Assembly: GCF_020080835.1 (NCBI RefSeq) | Contig: NC_058167.1 | Span: 5,252,459-5,316,458 of the forward strand | DNA from: Cotesia glomerata | Taxonomy: Eukaryota > Arthropoda > Insecta > Hymenoptera > Braconidae | Direction of reading: 5' to 3' | DNA: 64,000 bases | Shown: positions 32,701 to 43,538 of the stretch, in pieces | Layout: each line of letters opens with the position of its first letter | Numbering within the stretch: position 1 is the stretch's first letter | Position numbers and translations under genes: made by a program | Notes under the pieces: model-generated | Databases searched by the model: none | What the model was told of the DNA's origin: nothing | What the model saw: the letters and a program-made list of their open reading frames with translations, nothing else

Positions 32701-33786
32701 ACAGGTAAACTCGGATGGCCTCCAAGGTCAACGGATTTAAATATTTTTTTTTCTTAATAGTGATATTTTTTTACAACAATCATCTCGGGGAAGCGGCGTA
32801 AAAGTCATTGTAACGTTTTCAAAATTTAACATTACATGTAGCTATTCAGTCAACGGAGTAAGAATTTTACATACATTTTATTCTTGCTGATCACATAACC
32901 GATGAATTGTTCTTATTACGGGATCGCGAAAATGTAACAGATTAAAAGCATTCTATTCCCTAAACATATGAGATATAGAAAAGAAATTTGGCTACTTATT
33001 TTAAGAAAATTCGTAAAAAACAAGTATAAATAATTTTCTATGTATAATTGATGTTACAGAGAAAATTTTAATTAACGGCGAAATTCGTCGCACTTTTTAA
33101 GCTAGGCAGATTACGACTTCAATCATAAGACTTGCAATTACTTCAACTAAAACTTTCAATGTTCATTTAAAGTTTTTTATCTTCGTGTCAATTAATATTC
33201 ATTTTTAGAAAAAAGCCACGGGAATATTATAGTGATTGCACATTGAAAGTTACAATGAATTTTATCTAGAATAATCACATGGATAAAAGATACAGGCCAA
33301 TTTGATGGAAGTTTGAATCTGTACAAGTCAAAACAATACTCCAATTAAATTTCAAGTCTAGATCTAAAAATACAATTCTATGAAGCGCCCAGCGGAGCGG
33401 GCACGTAACAGCTAGTGATATAATATTTAAAGAATGTTATTTACGATTAATAAATGTACAGAAAATATAATACATATATTTAAATATACATTAATTACTA
33501 ACAGTACAGATGATACAACTAGTATCGTTTTAAAAGATCAACACAAAATTAATTATAAATATAATACATAATAATAAAAATATCAGCAATATAGTACTCG
33601 AACATTTTTTAATTAGCTCTGATTGGTTCATCGTCAATTGACAATTCATGTAATTTGCCATCGTCGCCATCATCTGAAACACATTTGTTTATGGTTAAAA
33701 AAATTTATATACTTCAGGAATGAAATGTTAAATCAATGTAACAAATTAAAAAAATTTTTTCAAAAATTTTTTCGAAAATTCAAAAG

Positions 33787-34356
33787 TGCACGCCTCATAA
33801 TCTCATTTTTCATAATAAAATCTATTAAAATAAAATATAAATACTTTTAAATCTTTCGCGCCATTGTTCACCCAGAAGAGAAAGGTACTGCCCATGTATT
33901 GTAAATGAACCTTATTTACATAGACATAGACATACAAACGGTTATTGGATTTTTAGTTTATTGCTAATTATAAATAAACTGCATTGAATTAAACCGCGAT
34001 CTTCGAAAGGGCTTAGTTTTAAATCATACTAAAGCCTATAAAAATAAATGGACTTGATCAGTTAAGTTTTTTCGGCAGTTATCGTGATCACGCTGGTTTT
34101 CAAACATTCATTTGACAGCCGGATGTTCACGGAATAATTATTCAAAACATTTTTTTTATTTATTTAAAAAGCAAAATGTGTTTTAAAAATTTCATAAGTA
34201 TTGAAAGTAGGGTTTTTCCGTGATATTTATATGTGAATATTGTTCTACAAAAGAGATAGAAAATAAATAGAGACAATTTTAGTTCAAGAAATCGCTTGAT
34301 TGTTACAAGGCGAGTGTAGAGCACAACCTCATCCGCTTTGCTTTATGAGGCGTGCA
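33787..34356. mobile_element. Non-autonomous DNA transposon, 570 bp, 14-bp perfect TIRs
   Basis: TGCACGCCTCATAA at 33787-33800 is the exact reverse complement of TTATGAGGCGTGCA at 34343-34356. There is no coding content. No convincing target duplication was seen, so the superfamily is open. A terminus of the same family occurs at 23803-23852. Confidence 0.65.
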
Positions 34357-34839
34357 ATATTTTTATGACTTAACATTTTAAGTTTTTCATGTACTTATAT
34401 ATATTATATATTTACATTGAGGTGCTTCTAACATTAATAAGATAATTTCTTTCATTTTTGGTTCTATTGCGTTTTTAATGTAATAATTTAATGAAACTTT
34501 TCCTTCTTTTCGTAATTCCATAAGTTTTGAAATTCTTTTGTCAATTTTAATGTAAGAATTTTTTTTATACAATTCAAAGTTGTAACCTTTTTCCATTTTT
34601 AAATACATGTCCTCTGATTTATCACAAATTGCCCTTACTCGCTCTGTTAAAATATTAATTCAATATTATTATTGCTTCTTTAAAATATTATACCAAATAA
34701 AATTTTAAAAATATATTTGCTCAATGTTTTTTCATTTAAACATTCTAAATTAAAGTAGTTATAGTAGTTTATTTGAGAAATTTAAATATTTAAATTCATA
34801 GAATTAAAAAAAAATACATTTAAAACGAAGTAATAAAAG
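34357..34839. other. AT-rich spacer, no gene seen
   Basis: A 73-codon minus-strand frame at 34387-34608 is Lys-rich and unrecognised. Nothing else is supported. Confidence 0.35.
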
Positions 34840-35995
34840 GGGGTTTAAGGCAATACAAGGTGTAAGGCAGGGATATCCACTGAGCCCCCTGTTCTTCAAT
34901 ATCTTTTTGTACGACATTAATTATGAATTCAGCAAAAAAAAAGTTGAAGGGCTAATATCCTTGGGTAGTATGCAGATGACATCGCAGCAATCGCTCCAAA
35001 CGAAGCAAGCGTTCAAAAAATACTGAAAATCCTGGAAAAATACGAAACTAAAAACTCACTCAAAGTAAATACAAAGAAGACTAATGGTAGGCGACAAAAA
35101 AAGTAGCTCCACAACTAAATGGACATACGGGAAAGACATCCTGGAAGAAGTGAAAGATTTTAAATACCTGGGTTGTTGGCTTTCCAGCTGTAACATCTGG
35201 AGAAGACACACCAAGGAGATGGCAGGCAAAGCTAAGAAAGCGCTGAATGTAACTCCAGGTTTCATAGAGCGAACAAGCAGAAATACCTTTAAAGAGAGAA
35301 TGTACGTTTACAATTCTTTTATAAAATCCGGGACTCTCTACGGAGTAGAGATATAGGGCTGGGAAGGTAGCAAGGAGATTCAAGGTGGTATGGCCAGTAG
35401 GTACTGTAAAACAGAGTTGGGTTTGTCAAAAAAATACCTCCAGTATATTTGGACATCCGAATGCCAGTTTAGAAAGCCTGAAACTTAAAACCAGCGATTA
35501 GAAGAAAAGAAGTTAAGCAGATATCTTCTCCTTAGCAGACGTGCTAAGGATGGATGAAAGAACAGATGACCAAAGAAGTTGCACTCCAGATAAGAGTGCA
35601 GAGTCATTCTGAACGGCAAATCCTTTCAAGAGGGGACTTCCAATCTAGTCGTGCTGTTTGGAGGAAATATTGCTTAGACAGAAAAACGAGCTGGATAAAA
35701 ACAACTTGGTGTTTTTATGCCAAGGAGAAGACGAAACCCTCAGACACATATTTAGATACAGTAAGGTAATAAACAAAGCCCAAGCAGAGATGATAGAATT
35801 CATTATAAATTGACCCGGAAATAGAAATGGGGCTGATTTTGACCGGCTGATAGTGCAGACCGATTAAAGAAATTTGTCAGTTCCTTAGAAAATTCATCCG
35901 GCTATCCATGAAGAGAGGGAAATGGTTAAAAGATGCTGAGCATACGACAGTGCTCGCAGATGATGATGACGTCCAACAAATGGCAGCCAAAGATT
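34840..35995 (+). pseudogene. LINE (non-LTR retrotransposon) reverse transcriptase fragment
   Basis: RT motifs appear in order on the plus strand: GVRQGYPLSPLFFNIFL from about 34855, YADDIA at 34969-34986 in a different frame, an NSLKVNTKKT block near 35050, and the FKYLGCW thumb motif near 35160, followed by GKAKKALN and a degenerate C-terminal region. At least two frameshifts and internal stops break it. Only the palm/thumb half remains; the 5' domains and endonuclease are missing, as expected for a 5'-truncated LINE. The clade cannot be assigned by eye. Confidence 0.8.
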
Positions 35996-36328
35996 AACAT
36001 ATTTTTTTTTTCTATTTTTTTCATTTCATCTTTTGTTTCCAATCACTTCGAAGAAGTGCTTTTTTATATTTTATTTTTTTTTATTGATAAGCATGTCATG
36101 AAATTTTATATACATAGGTATAAGTGAATTATTTAAATGATAGTTGGTATGAGCAGCTAAGAATTCGAAATTCACTAGCTACTAAGCAAATTATAATGAA
36201 AAATTATAAAAGGTAGTTATTTTCTACTGAACAAAGAACCAATAAATCCATCTATCATTTAAAACGATGGGAATTTTTTACAATCAACATTAACATTTAT
36301 ATTTTTTTATAAATTACAACTCACTCAC

Positions 36329-38551
36329 CGGAAAATTGAAAAATATTTGGTGACAACGATCCTAGTTTACTTCCAATATGTCGATCAAAGTATTCCGAAA
36401 TATTTATTGAATTATTTACATTTTCAGAATAAGAGATAAATTCAGCCAAAGGCTGCCACCATAAACGCAGAAATTTTGTGAATTGTTGCAGTCCATTAAT
36501 ATCGTTTGAATATTTTTCAGTGTTATCATTAATTATTACTTCAATTTGTTCAATGGCATTCTCAAATTCAATAGCTGGCAATGTCGGAATTGCAAAACTG
36601 TACTGCAAAATTTCATGATTCAAGTTTGTCAAATTGAAAGTTTTCCACTTTCTGGTCAATATCTGTCAACAAAATAAAATATAAAAATTAGTTATGAAGT
36701 ATATAATTCACTTTCAAATGCCACAATGTATCTGAAGTATTGTACAGTACGAATTTCATATCAATTACATACTCTAATATAGTTAAACCAACACCCTTTC
36801 ATTTCAACTCCTTTAAGGACTTCTTTTGTCGCACTGATCAATGGTATGTAACAATCACTTACAACAATTTTTAAGTTTATACGAATATTTGGTAGGTACC
36901 TAAGCAGTTCTTGCCAAATTTTTACGTATAAAGCTCTACTAGTAGAATTTAGTACAATAAATAAACTTGAATTCCCTTATAATGTGTTAAAATTGAAAAT
37001 TAAAATAGTTTTTAATGTCTTTTGAAATATACACTAAAAAATTGAATAAATTTCCGAATTTTGAAAAGGATTTTTAATTAAGAAAGTGTAAATTTATAAA
37101 AAAATAAGATACGATTATGTAGTAGCTAAACAATCTTTAATTTAAAAGTTATAACTTCCTACTCTGATATTTAAATTTTACATAATTATTAAAAAAAATT
37201 TTAAATAATTACTATATCGTTTTTTCTTATATGAAAGATCATTAACTGGGAATGATTTAAATCACTTAACTGGACCTGTAAAATAATCAACGTTTATTAC
37301 GTTACTTAAAAATGATGAAAGCAAAAAAAAAAATTATTACAATTTTTGGATTTTTAACAAGCAGTATTTAAGTTGAAATAAATATTTTATAAAAAAGTTT
37401 AACTAGAAATATTTGTGTTATACCTTAAATGTTGTATGTAAATAAATTTCATTAGCACTTCCAATCTTACTAAACATCGCTTTAGTTGAAAATAAACATG
37501 CTACAGAATCATCTTCTGCCTCTACTTGAATTCTAAAAATGTTATCGATTGTAGGATAATTTTTTATTGTTCGTTCAAAATCTTTCAATGATTTTGAAAT
37601 ATTCAATTCAGATGATTTTATTTTTTTTGAGATCGAAAATTTATTGGTGTTTTTTCTTTTATCTTCTAATTGAGAGCTATATGAAAATAAATAAAAATAA
37701 ACAAATTATTTTCTTTAAAATTGAAAAAAAAAATTAAACAATGAAAAAAATTTTTAATAGATAATTAAAAAAAAAGTACTCATAAAAAAAATCTTATTTT
37801 TTTTTAATTTTCGAGGTTTTTCCAATGAATTTTAATGCTAAAAAATTACCGATACCGATGTCAGAATATTAGTAGGTACTTAAATAAGGTGATTGGCCGT
37901 ATAGACTTTGAAAAAATAAGACAAAGACGTTAACAAATCTTCTAATCTATAGGGAAGCTAAAAGTTTATGTGGAAATACTATAGTATCAAAAATATTATA
38001 ACTCATAACGTTAAGGTTTGATATAGACCTGGAGTACACCTACAAAAAGATCTTGAAGATTAATTGATAAAGAAGTCTCCATTTATCTTAATAATATGAA
38101 GGAACAAGTTAAACTCAAGGAATCAGAAGGCATACCAAAGAAAACAGGTAAACCAAACAGTTGAGGCAATACAATCATATAAGGGATAAATAATATTTAA
38201 AGATTATATAATTGTTAATAATTTGAAATGAAGAGAAATTTTAGACTAGGCAATCAAGAGGTAGGGAGATAAAGATTTTTTTTTAAAAGTGTAACTTACA
38301 GAATAAAATAAAAAATAATGTATTGAATTTTTAAACCTTGATTTTACGCCTGGGGGAGGGTGATTATGCTCTTTTAAGTCACCTTCATATCCATTTAATG
38401 TTTTTTCTAGTTTTGCAGTACACTTAAATTTTGATTTGTACGAAATGCATCTAAAATTTTTTTCATCTGATCCTTTTATTTCCTTATATAGCCATGGTCC
38501 ATACTGATAAGAACATGAATTATTTTTTCCGGAAATTTTTATTAAATTCAT
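36329..38551 (-). pseudogene. MULE transposase-derived gene with FLYWCH zinc finger, split into exons
   Basis: Four coding blocks run down the minus strand. (1) 38551 to about 38330: FLYWCH-like finger with C..Y, KSKFKCTAKL and EHNHPPP. (2) 37606-37423: ends in IYLHTTFK followed by a GTATAA donor; this resembles the first catalytic motif of MULE transposases, D-x-TFK, but with His for Asp. (3) About 36937-36773: KIVVSDC..., GCWFNYI, the second-Asp and CxxH-like region, followed by a GTATGT donor. (4) 36662-36329: LRLWWQPLAEF..., bounded by a CAG acceptor and a GTGAGT donor. The blocks match MULE order. The missing segments and the altered first catalytic residue suggest a decayed or domesticated copy. 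Exon joins are inferred, not demonstrated. Confidence 0.6.
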
Positions 38552-38947
38552 ATAAAAAATCTGGAAGTAAAAATAATATTGGTTTGAATAATTGAGTTAT
38601 AATATAATAAGGTGATGTTCGAAAAAGTCATATGTTTATTAATAACTAATCAATTTAATCATCAAACAAAACATAGTTTGAAAAATGAAAAATGCACAAA
38701 ACAAAAGAACCTTGATTTTATAAATAAAGTTATATTCGGACAAATTAGATCACAACGTCACAAGATAATATAATTATCTTCTTTGCTCAGTTAAAAAAAA
38801 AATTAGTTATTGCAGCTACAAAATGTGTAAGAAGAATATTTAAATAATTTCTTAAATTAAAAAAATTTTTTTTTTAATTTTTGTCAATAGTTTTATATTG
38901 TATATTTCTTTGTACTATTTAATGTTAATTATTTCTTATAATTATAG

Positions 38948-39352
38948 GGACACGAAATGAAGAACGAATATTAATTACTGCGCGATTGAGAACCTATGAG
39001 ACCATTTTTAATTCAGTAAACTTCGACTATATTAATTTATATGATAAAGAAAGCTGGACGTAAGTATAAATTAACCTTCATAATTATAGACGCATTTATA
39101 ATTAATTTTAATATATTTAATATTTAATAATTTAATATATAATATTTATTTTAATAGATACAATTTATGATACTAAACGAAAATGTATAATTTTTTTTTT
39201 TATTATTTTCAGTGATTTAGCAGAATGGACTGGCCTTATAAGGAGTAAATCACCCAACGAGTGCTATCATCAGTTTTGTGATTTGTATCACGAATTTAAA
39301 GTATTTATCAATCATTAGTTCGCGTGAAAATTTGTAAAATAATTTTTATTAA

Positions 39353-39385
<33 letters not shown>

Positions 39386-39530
39386 TCAGTAACACAAGAG
39401 TGCGACAAAGAGGGGTGAAAGAAATGGACATTTTAGATTTTATGGAGAATTCAATTTATACTACCATCTGCTGAAAAATCGAACACGTGTCTTTTATCGC
39501 ACATTCAAAGAATGGCCTTTCCTTCTCTAA
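38948..39530 (+). CDS. SANT/Myb-like exon set (partial gene)
   Basis: Exon A at 38948-39059 (acceptor ATTATAG, donor GTAAGT) and exon B at 39213-39300 (acceptor TTTTCAG) join in matching phase. They give a stretch with ILITARLRTYETIF and then DLAEWTGLIRSKSPNECYHQF, whose spaced Trp and ...SP.EC..QF pattern is that of a SANT/Myb-like DNA-binding helix set. A third block at 39390-39530 follows a long T-tract plus CAG. In the expected phase it begins with TAA, so the protein may stop there, or an AG nine bases further in may be used. No start codon was found upstream. It could be a transposon accessory protein or a host gene fragment. Confidence 0.45.
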
Positions 39531-40080
39531 AGTAAAAAAAAAAAATTTGCTTTCTTCGTTCGTCAACGTTCCCTCAACGTTCCCTTGGCAGCTTCTACCA
39601 AGTCATTTCAGAATTTTTCTTTTAATTTTTTAAATAACTTCAGCACGTCATCGATGCTGGCATAATTACACGATTGATCCACGTTTTGGTTTATGGAGAC
39701 TTTACATCTTAAGTTTACATCTTAATAACTAGGATTGATGCTTACTTATCTTAATTTCGTTTAATTGCAATCTTGCTCATTGATTGGAGTAATTATTACA
39801 TTATATTTCAAGTTTTCTGTTTGAATTTTTTTCAATTATAAATAAAAAAATAATAAATAAACTTTTTTAGTTTCTATTTATTTATTTTAAAAAATTTGAA
39901 ATAATAAAAATTTTTAAATATTTTATTTTCATAAAAAAAAAATAAAATTTGTTTTTGTCGACAAATAGTGTGAATATAGTAATATAAATAATAAATTATA
40001 ACCAAAAAGTTGCATGGTTTATAATATTGGTGCTGTTTATTTAATATTTTAATAAGCTTTAAAATTTTGTGATTAAAAAT
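39531..40080. other. AT-rich spacer, no gene seen
   Basis: No domain or clear repeat. A/T runs dominate after 39840. Confidence 0.4.
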
Positions 40081-40551
40081 ATGAATAATTTAGATAATAA
40101 GTCTCATTTAATTCACGTGAGAACCAAGATTTGTACGATGTGGATGAATAATTGTAAAAAAAGTGAAATTATGGAAGAAACTGGCTGCTCATATTCAGTT
40201 ATCAATAAATGGATAAAACGATATCAAGAACATGGTGAAAACGGATTACACGATGGTAGAGAGGAAAATAAAAGACCGAGAAAAACAACTCTACAAGACG
40301 ATAGAAGATTGTATGATGCTGCAAAAGCTGAAAATTTCAACTCGAGTCAAAGTTTTGCAGTCGCTGCTAATTTGAACATTTCTGTATCATCTGTAAAAAG
40401 AAGACTTAAAGAACAAGGACTTGTTAATGGCAAAACCAGTAAGAAATTGGCGTTGACAGAATTCCAGCGGAATCATCGAGTACGCCTTTGCTTACAGTAT
40501 TTAAATTGGACACAAGATCAATGGAATAATGTAATTTGGTCTGACGAAAAG
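40081..40551 (+). pseudogene. Tc1/mariner-family transposase, N-terminal part only
   Basis: 157 codons from the ATG at 40081. The first half contains two helix-turn-helix units (CKKSEIMEETGCSYSVINKWIKRY and later SVSSVKRRLKEQGL), as in Tc1/IS630-type DNA-binding domains. It ends QWNNVIWSDEK, which carries the first catalytic Asp (WSDE). The frame then meets GGTAATTTTT, a possible splice donor, and becomes nonsense. I found no downstream exon with the remaining catalytic residues within 2 kb. It is either truncated or an intron-bearing gene whose second exon has been lost. Terminal inverted repeats were not found. Confidence 0.75.
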
Positions 40552-41344
40552 GTAATTTTTTGTTTTCATTTATGAGCATAAATAGGCTATTTCATACTAT
40601 TTTACCGAACTTTAATAATTATATTTTTTTGCTTAGCTTAATTCTTGACCTTTTTGAATGCATCAAAAGACACTTACCTGTAAATTTTTATCCATTACCG
40701 TAAAAATTTTTCAAGATATAAATTATTTTAATTAAAAAAAAAAAAATAGCTATAAAAAATTGTGAAAATTCATCTCCTGATACACACGTCATAATCCTTA
40801 ATTCATGAAGGTCATTTATTCTGTCTTTAAATTTATTTACCAAAAAAAATTAACTGTCTAAAAATTAAAACTTAAAACTATAATACTTTTTTACATCTCC
40901 TTAATATTAAATGTTTCATAGAAAATTAATCGACATCAGTAGATAAAAAGTTTTTTAAAAATATGATATTTTTGTAATAAATCGATTCCTAAAAGTAGAT
41001 AAATGTAAATGATCATTTTTTAAATAATAAAATAAAAAATTGAAAATATTCGAATCCTTTCTTGAATAATAGCTTAAAATTTTATTTCGTAGTCTATTAT
41101 GTTGTCTGGTTTCTTCAAAAAAAAAAATAAGAAAAGTAACTCTAAAAAAAAAAAAAAATTATAATTCACAAGAATTCTTAAAAAATTGAAAAGAATTAAA
41201 TTTCTATTTTTACATTTTTAATTTAATTACGATAGCTTAATTAGAAGCTAGGAATTTTTTTAATTCTCTTTGCCAAGATTTCTTAAAAAGTTTCAAAAAT
41301 TCATGTATTAATTATTTTTGATTACCCTGGCGGTTTCATGCTTA
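40552..41344. other. AT-rich sequence, no gene seen
   Basis: This was searched for the missing transposase half. Only A/T homopolymers and short repeats were found. Confidence 0.4.
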
Positions 41345-41873
41345 CGGTAAATCCGCGGTGAGTCCATAGTGAAAAGATGGTCGATTCACGGTCGTTTCAC
41401 GTGACGGCTATTTCACTATCTAGTTAGGGTTATAGTACGGTGAAATCACTGTCGAGAAACAGTATATTCGTTCTGTTGCGTCACTATCTACGGATGGTAA
41501 ATAAATGTTGACTTATCAGCAGTTCTATGGTGAAAAGACCGTTCCTAATTCGTGAAAGCTTAGCATTTCTGTTGTCAGTATGGCATGCTTCTACTGCGGA
41601 AAAATGATTTTTTCAAAGTGAACACCTCATAAACTCATAGTGACATCACTGTGGATCTATTACGGTTCGACGATCGTTCGACCGTCAACTCACGGTGAAC
41701 ACCTCATAAACTCATAGTGACATCACTGTGGATCTATTACGGTTCGACGATCGTTCGACCGTCAACTCACGGTGAACACCTCATAAACTCATAGTGACAT
41801 CACTGTGGATCTATTACGGTTCGACGATCATTCGACCGTCAACTCACGGTGAAATCACCGTCTTTTCACCGTA
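41345..41873. mobile_element. MITE-like element with an internal 77-bp triplicate
   Basis: The ends are related inverted sequences built on GTGAAAAGA and TTCACGGT words (left near 41345-41410, right near 41825-41873, CACCGTCTTTTCACCGT). Within it a 77-bp unit is repeated three times in tandem (41619-41850), each starting TGAACACCTCATAAACTC. The copies differ at about one position (GATCGTTCG against GATCATTCG). GC content is far above the surroundings. Confidence 0.6.
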
Positions 41874-41889
41874 TATACTCGTTCGTTTA

Positions 41890-42264
41890 TACTCAATACT
41901 ATATTATAAGCGTTGACGCGCTTTTAAAAATCTCTATTCAATTTTTTTTGTTTAATAAAATGTTTACTTTAAATAAATAAAAAAAAAACTTCAATCAATA
42001 AATTTACTCTTAAAAAAAAAAATTCTATTGTTTTACAAACTTTATTCAACGTCAACTTTACTCAATTATATATAATTTATATATCTATATAAATTAAAAA
42101 CTTTTTTTTTAATTTATTTAATTATTTTATTGGAGTACAGATTGCACAGAGCTGAGAAATGTTGAGTACAGTTTTGTTTTTGTCGAATAAAATATTATTA
42201 AATAACAAAATATTGAATAGAGATTTTTAAAAGCGCGCTATCACTTATAAAATACTATTGAGTA
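41890..42264. repeat. Foldback element, about 375 bp with 53-bp inverted arms
   Basis: The left arm at 41890-41942 (TACTCAATACTATATTATAAG...GCGCTTTTAAAAATCTCTATTCAAT) is matched by its reverse complement at 42212-42264 with a few mismatches. Inner copies of a TTGAGTAAAGTTAG word also occur. Confidence 0.75.
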
Positions 42265-42895
42265 AAGAATTCATTAAATACAATTGGTACTGAGTAAAGT
42301 TAGCGTTGAGTAAAGTTAGTTTCGAGTAGTGAAAGAATTGAGTAAGGATTTTTTTTTTTTTTTTTATTAAATTTTTTGTGTTGAATACAATATGTCACAG
42401 AGTTGAGTAATCTGGAGTAAAGATGTGAAACTGCCGATATTTCACATTACATTTAGTAATTTGTTGTTAATTTTCAGAATAAAAAAATTTTAAAAATAAA
42501 CGCTTTAAAAAATTTCATTTACAAATTAATTTAATAATTACATTAATATTTATATGACAAATACAAATAAAGGAAAGCTTATGAAATAAAAAATTTAAAT
42601 TATATGTTTTTTTATTGAATCAGGATATTTCAAAATACAATGAAAAACGCCCTTAATTATAATGGTATAAATATAAAAAAAAATTTCAATGTTCTTCTAC
42701 ACTAGCAGTTTGATAAACAACTACGTGGTGGTAGTACGACCATGATCGAGTCAGGATAATTTTTTATTGTTGAAATATTTGCCGGTAATTTAGTTGTATT
42801 AGCAGCGAGTTTTGGATCAGTCGCACAACTTGATAATGTTAGTCACGTTTCCCTAAAAGGCTGATAGACCTTTCGTTGTCTGTTACTGTAAAATT
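42265..42895. other. AT-rich spacer, no gene seen
   Basis: It contains GAGTAAAGTTAG-type words next to the foldback element, a T-run of about 20 bases near 42350, and a CACTAGCAG at about 42701 considered as a CACTA terminus. No coding evidence. Confidence 0.4.
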
Positions 42896-43459
42896 TTAAG
42901 GATCTGCGCTCAGACAGGAGTAGATGGTTGAACAAACGTTGGGTGGTATCTTTTTAATGTTACTTTGATTTTTTTCACACGATTTATTACTACTGTTACT
43001 TGTTTTGTTACCGTTACTTGACTTTGGCTTAACAGACTTTTTCCCATTTATGACTTCATTTTGTGAAGATTTAATACTAACAGTTTTTAATTTTTCTTCA
43101 TTTTTAAATTTATCTTGTGAAAACTTAACATTAACTTTATTATCAGTTTTTAAATAAACTCTAGCTTCTTGTTGCAGTACAGATGGTAACAATTCAACTA
43201 CTGTAGGGTCAATATTTTCAAGATTAGGAAAAATTTCTCGCAGCTTAACATTGATTCTACTTACAATGACGGTATCATTATCATTTTCTTCTAAAGATAC
43301 TTTTTCAATCTCTTCACCATCACGATCCTCAAAATCGAAACAACCAAGATTTAAATTCTCGCCTGACTCCTTAAAATGATTATTTGCCTGCTGCGACTGT
43401 TTCTGGGTTGTTTTCAAATAATTAACAAAGCTCCCATCATTCTGAGCATCCTGGCAATC
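42896..43459 (-). CDS. Exon-like ORF with a ubiquitin-binding motif (REV1/Pol iota-type)
   Basis: The frame is open from just after a TAG at 43460-43462 to the stop at 42896. There is no ATG at its head, so it is probably an exon. It is polar and Ser/Asn/Lys-rich except for one motif, FPNLENIDPTVVELLPSVLQ, matching the UBM consensus (I/VDPxVxxxLPxxLQxE) found in the Y-family translesion polymerases REV1 and Pol iota. No polymerase core (DxDxFYA type) is seen in the window. It could be the last exon of such a gene, a retained fragment, or an unrelated protein sharing the motif. It sits 80 bases downstream of the CACTA transposase on the same strand, so it may instead be carried by that transposon. 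Confidence 0.45.
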   Translation of the reverse strand, partial: DCQDAQNDGSFVNYLKTTQKQSQQANNHFKESGENLNLGCFDFEDRDGEEIEKVSLEENDNDTVIVSRINVKLREIFPNLENIDPTVVELLPSVLQQEARVYLKTDNKVNVKFSQDKFKNEEKLKTVSIKSSQNEVINGKKSVKPKSSNGNKTSNSSNKSCEKNQSNIKKIPPNVCSTIYSCLSADP

Positions 43460-43538
43460 CTATCAGCTTTGTGACCAGCCAAGGGCAATGTAACGATAAT
43501 AATAATCATAAAATAAAACGATTTCAATCAGTGATCAA

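Larger units (their letters stand above)
30977..33786. other. AT-rich intergenic sequence with diverged repeats, no gene seen
   Basis: It holds a two-copy 64-bp tandem repeat (31441-31576) and a series of diverged units at 32050-32700, listed separately. The remainder is AT-rich with no reading frame of interest. Confidence 0.5.
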
